DNA from: an uncultured Caulobacteraceae bacterium
GTDB taxonomy: Bacteria; Pseudomonadota; Alphaproteobacteria; Caulobacterales; Caulobacteraceae
DNA length: 64,000 bases
Direction: 5' to 3'
Assembly (NCBI GenBank): GCA_937138625.1
Contig: CAKZPF010000006.1
Location: forward strand, 310,001 to 374,000
The notes beneath the pieces are model-generated. The model searched no databases and was not told the origin of the DNA. It was given only the letters and a program-made list of their open reading frames with translations. Both the position numbers and the translations under genes were made by a program. Positions 63,035-64,000 of the stretch are shown here, in pieces (within the stretch, counting starts at the first letter, position 1; each line of letters begins with the position of its first letter).

Positions 63035-63709
63035 TCAGATTTCAGGATTTCCAGTCTCTTTTGTCAGCCAGCGAAATCCCCAGGCCGCTAAGACCGCCCC
63101 AATCAGTTGTGCGACAATGAACGCCAGGGTGTCTTCGGGGCTGATTCCGGTGAAGGTATTGGTGAACAACCGGGCGATGGTGACCGCTGGATTGGCAAAA
63201 CTGGTGGAGGCCGTAAACCAATAGCCCGCCGTGATATAAAGCCCCACCGCGGGCCCGACAAAATCCGGTCGATAGCGCACGCAGGCCAAAATGGTGCCCA
63301 CCAAGCCGAAGGTCGCGATCCCCTCGGCCACCATTTCACCGGGCGTGTTGCGGGGGTGGTAAGCGATTTGCACAATGGTTTCGGAAAACATCAGATGCGC
63401 CAGACCCACACCCACAATGGCGGCCAGAATTTGGGTTAAGATGAACGGCAGCAGATGACCCTTGGGCATGTGCTTGTTCATGGCCATCACCAAGCTGACA
63501 GCCGGATTGAAATGGGCACCCGACAGCTTGCCCAAACAGACGATCAGAACGGTCAGAATGGCCCCGGTGGCGATGGTGTTGGCCAGCAGTGCCAGGCCAT
63601 CGCTGTCCCCGGCCAGGCGTTCGGCCATGATGCCCGAGCCCACGACGCCCATGAGCAAAAAGGCGGTGCCCACGGCCTCGGCGGCCAGTTGTCGAGATAA
63701 ACTGGTCAT
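63035..63709 (-). CDS. aqpS: Aquaglyceroporin, AqpS type (arsenite exit)
   Basis: MIP-family channel of 224 residues with six membrane segments and two NPA loops: GAHFNPAVSL and SFANPAVTIAR. It overlaps the stop of an upstream thioredoxin-type arsenate reductase gene (TGATG at 63711-63707). In Sinorhizobium AqpS is encoded with arsC and lets arsenite leave the cell after arsenate reduction. The same role is inferred here from the coupling; the channel may also pass other small neutral solutes. Confidence 0.9.
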   Translation of the reverse strand: MTSLSRQLAAEAVGTAFLLMGVVGSGIMAERLAGDSDGLALLANTIATGAILTVLIVCLGKLSGAHFNPAVSLVMAMNKHMPKGHLLPFILTQILAAIVGVGLAHLMFSETIVQIAYHPRNTPGEMVAEGIATFGLVGTILACVRYRPDFVGPAVGLYITAGYWFTASTSFANPAVTIARLFTNTFTGISPEDTLAFIVAQLIGAVLAAWGFRWLTKETGNPEI

Positions 63710-64000
63710 CAGGCGGGGTGGTGGCCCATCGCGCCGATATCATCCAGACGGCTTTTCAGGGACATTTTATCGAGGCTGGCCAGGGGCAGGTTGGCAAACA
63801 CGTCAAGACGGGCCGCCATTTGTCGGTAGGCGTCGGCGAAGGCCAAAGCAATTTCCGCAGGGGTGCCTTCGACGGCGGCCGGGTCGGGGATGCCCCAGTG
63901 GGCGGTCATGGGTTGGCCTGGCCAAGCGGGGCAAACCTCGCCCGCCGCGTTATCACAAACCGTAAAGACAAAATCCATTTTGGGGGCCGAGGGCACGGCG
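63709..64000 (-). CDS. arsC: Arsenate reductase, thioredoxin-coupled LMW-PTP type (5' truncated)
   Basis: The C-terminal 97 residues of ArsC, reading off the right edge of the window; the GTG at 63996 is not a true start. The segment VFTVCDNAAGEVCPAWPGQP holds the second and third redox cysteines (Cys-x7-Cys) of the thioredoxin-dependent class, followed by HWGIPDPAAVEGTP. The N-terminal P-loop with the first Cys is outside the window. It reduces arsenate to arsenite using thioredoxin and is coupled to aqpS. Upstream an ArsR regulator is expected but not visible. Confidence 0.93.
   Translation of the reverse strand, partial: AVPSAPKMDFVFTVCDNAAGEVCPAWPGQPMTAHWGIPDPAAVEGTPAEIALAFADAYRQMAARLDVFANLPLASLDKMSLKSRLDDIGAMGHHPA

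Overview
The window is gene-dense chromosomal DNA of roughly 60% GC by eye, from a free-living alphaproteobacterium. The pointers are a DivL-type pseudo-histidine kinase with a CtrA-like TTAA-N7-TTAAC site upstream, the ChvG/ChvI pair, AddAB in place of RecBCD, FzlA, AmgK/MurU peptidoglycan recycling and a complex I NDUFA9-family protein. Family-level placement is uncertain; the gene order is of Rhodospirillales/Caulobacterales type. No rRNA, CRISPR array, prophage or insertion sequence was seen. No gene-free stretch exceeds 300 bases; the longest is about 214 bases (7985-8198).

Layout. 1-7.2 kb: the 3' end of polA, a large unknown protein, the response regulator chvI, and a minus-strand signalling operon (histidine kinase, REC-HDOD, REC plus degenerate HD-GYP). 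7.4-10.4 kb: ihfB, lapA-like, accD, folC. 10.4-19.4 kb: a minus-strand operon tsaE-amgK-murU-addB-addA-trxA with 4-base overlaps between most genes. 19.5-22.4 kb: a ferredoxin reductase and a [2Fe-2S] ferredoxin on the plus strand, flanking an opposing glycosyltransferase-like gene. 22.5-28.3 kb, minus strand: VanZ-like, chvG, ahcY, divL. 28.4-31.8 kb: phhB, two small proteins, tRNA-Ala, an AT-rich orphan gene that looks foreign, and a lipoprotein esterase. 31.8-34.9 kb: a SulP transporter and a probable metal-linked secreted/outer-membrane pair. 35-39.2 kb, minus strand: an RNase D-like exonuclease, hpf, a RimB-like protease, rimK and a GNAT-nitrilase fusion. 39.4-44.2 kb: the osmoprotectant NAGGN trio (amidotransferase, synthetase, M42 peptidase). 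44.2-48.5 kb: a dicarboxylate/amino-acid symporter, a host-attachment-type protein, a PQQ-type sugar dehydrogenase, tRNA-Leu and two tandem secreted paralogues. 48.6-54.5 kb: NDUFA9-like, uppP, then a coupled run of CDF transporter, fzlA, queG, gmhB and fsa. 54.5-64 kb, minus strand: tkt, ilvA, a CelD-like acetyltransferase, an S9 peptidase, a fused peptide-type ABC ATPase, aqpS and the 3' part of arsC.

Themes. Envelope and cell-cycle control are prominent: DivL, FzlA, ChvG/ChvI, UppP and AmgK/MurU. Several neighbourhoods keep a familiar alphaproteobacterial order but lack expected members: trpFBA between lapA and accD, the PTS genes between chvG and ahcY, and ptsN after hpf. The most interesting signals are DivL with Tyr537 at the phospho-acceptor position and its upstream CtrA-like palindrome, the absent nitrogen-PTS genes, the AT-rich gene beside tRNA-Ala, and the rimB-rimK-GNAT/nitrilase run next to the NAGGN trio.
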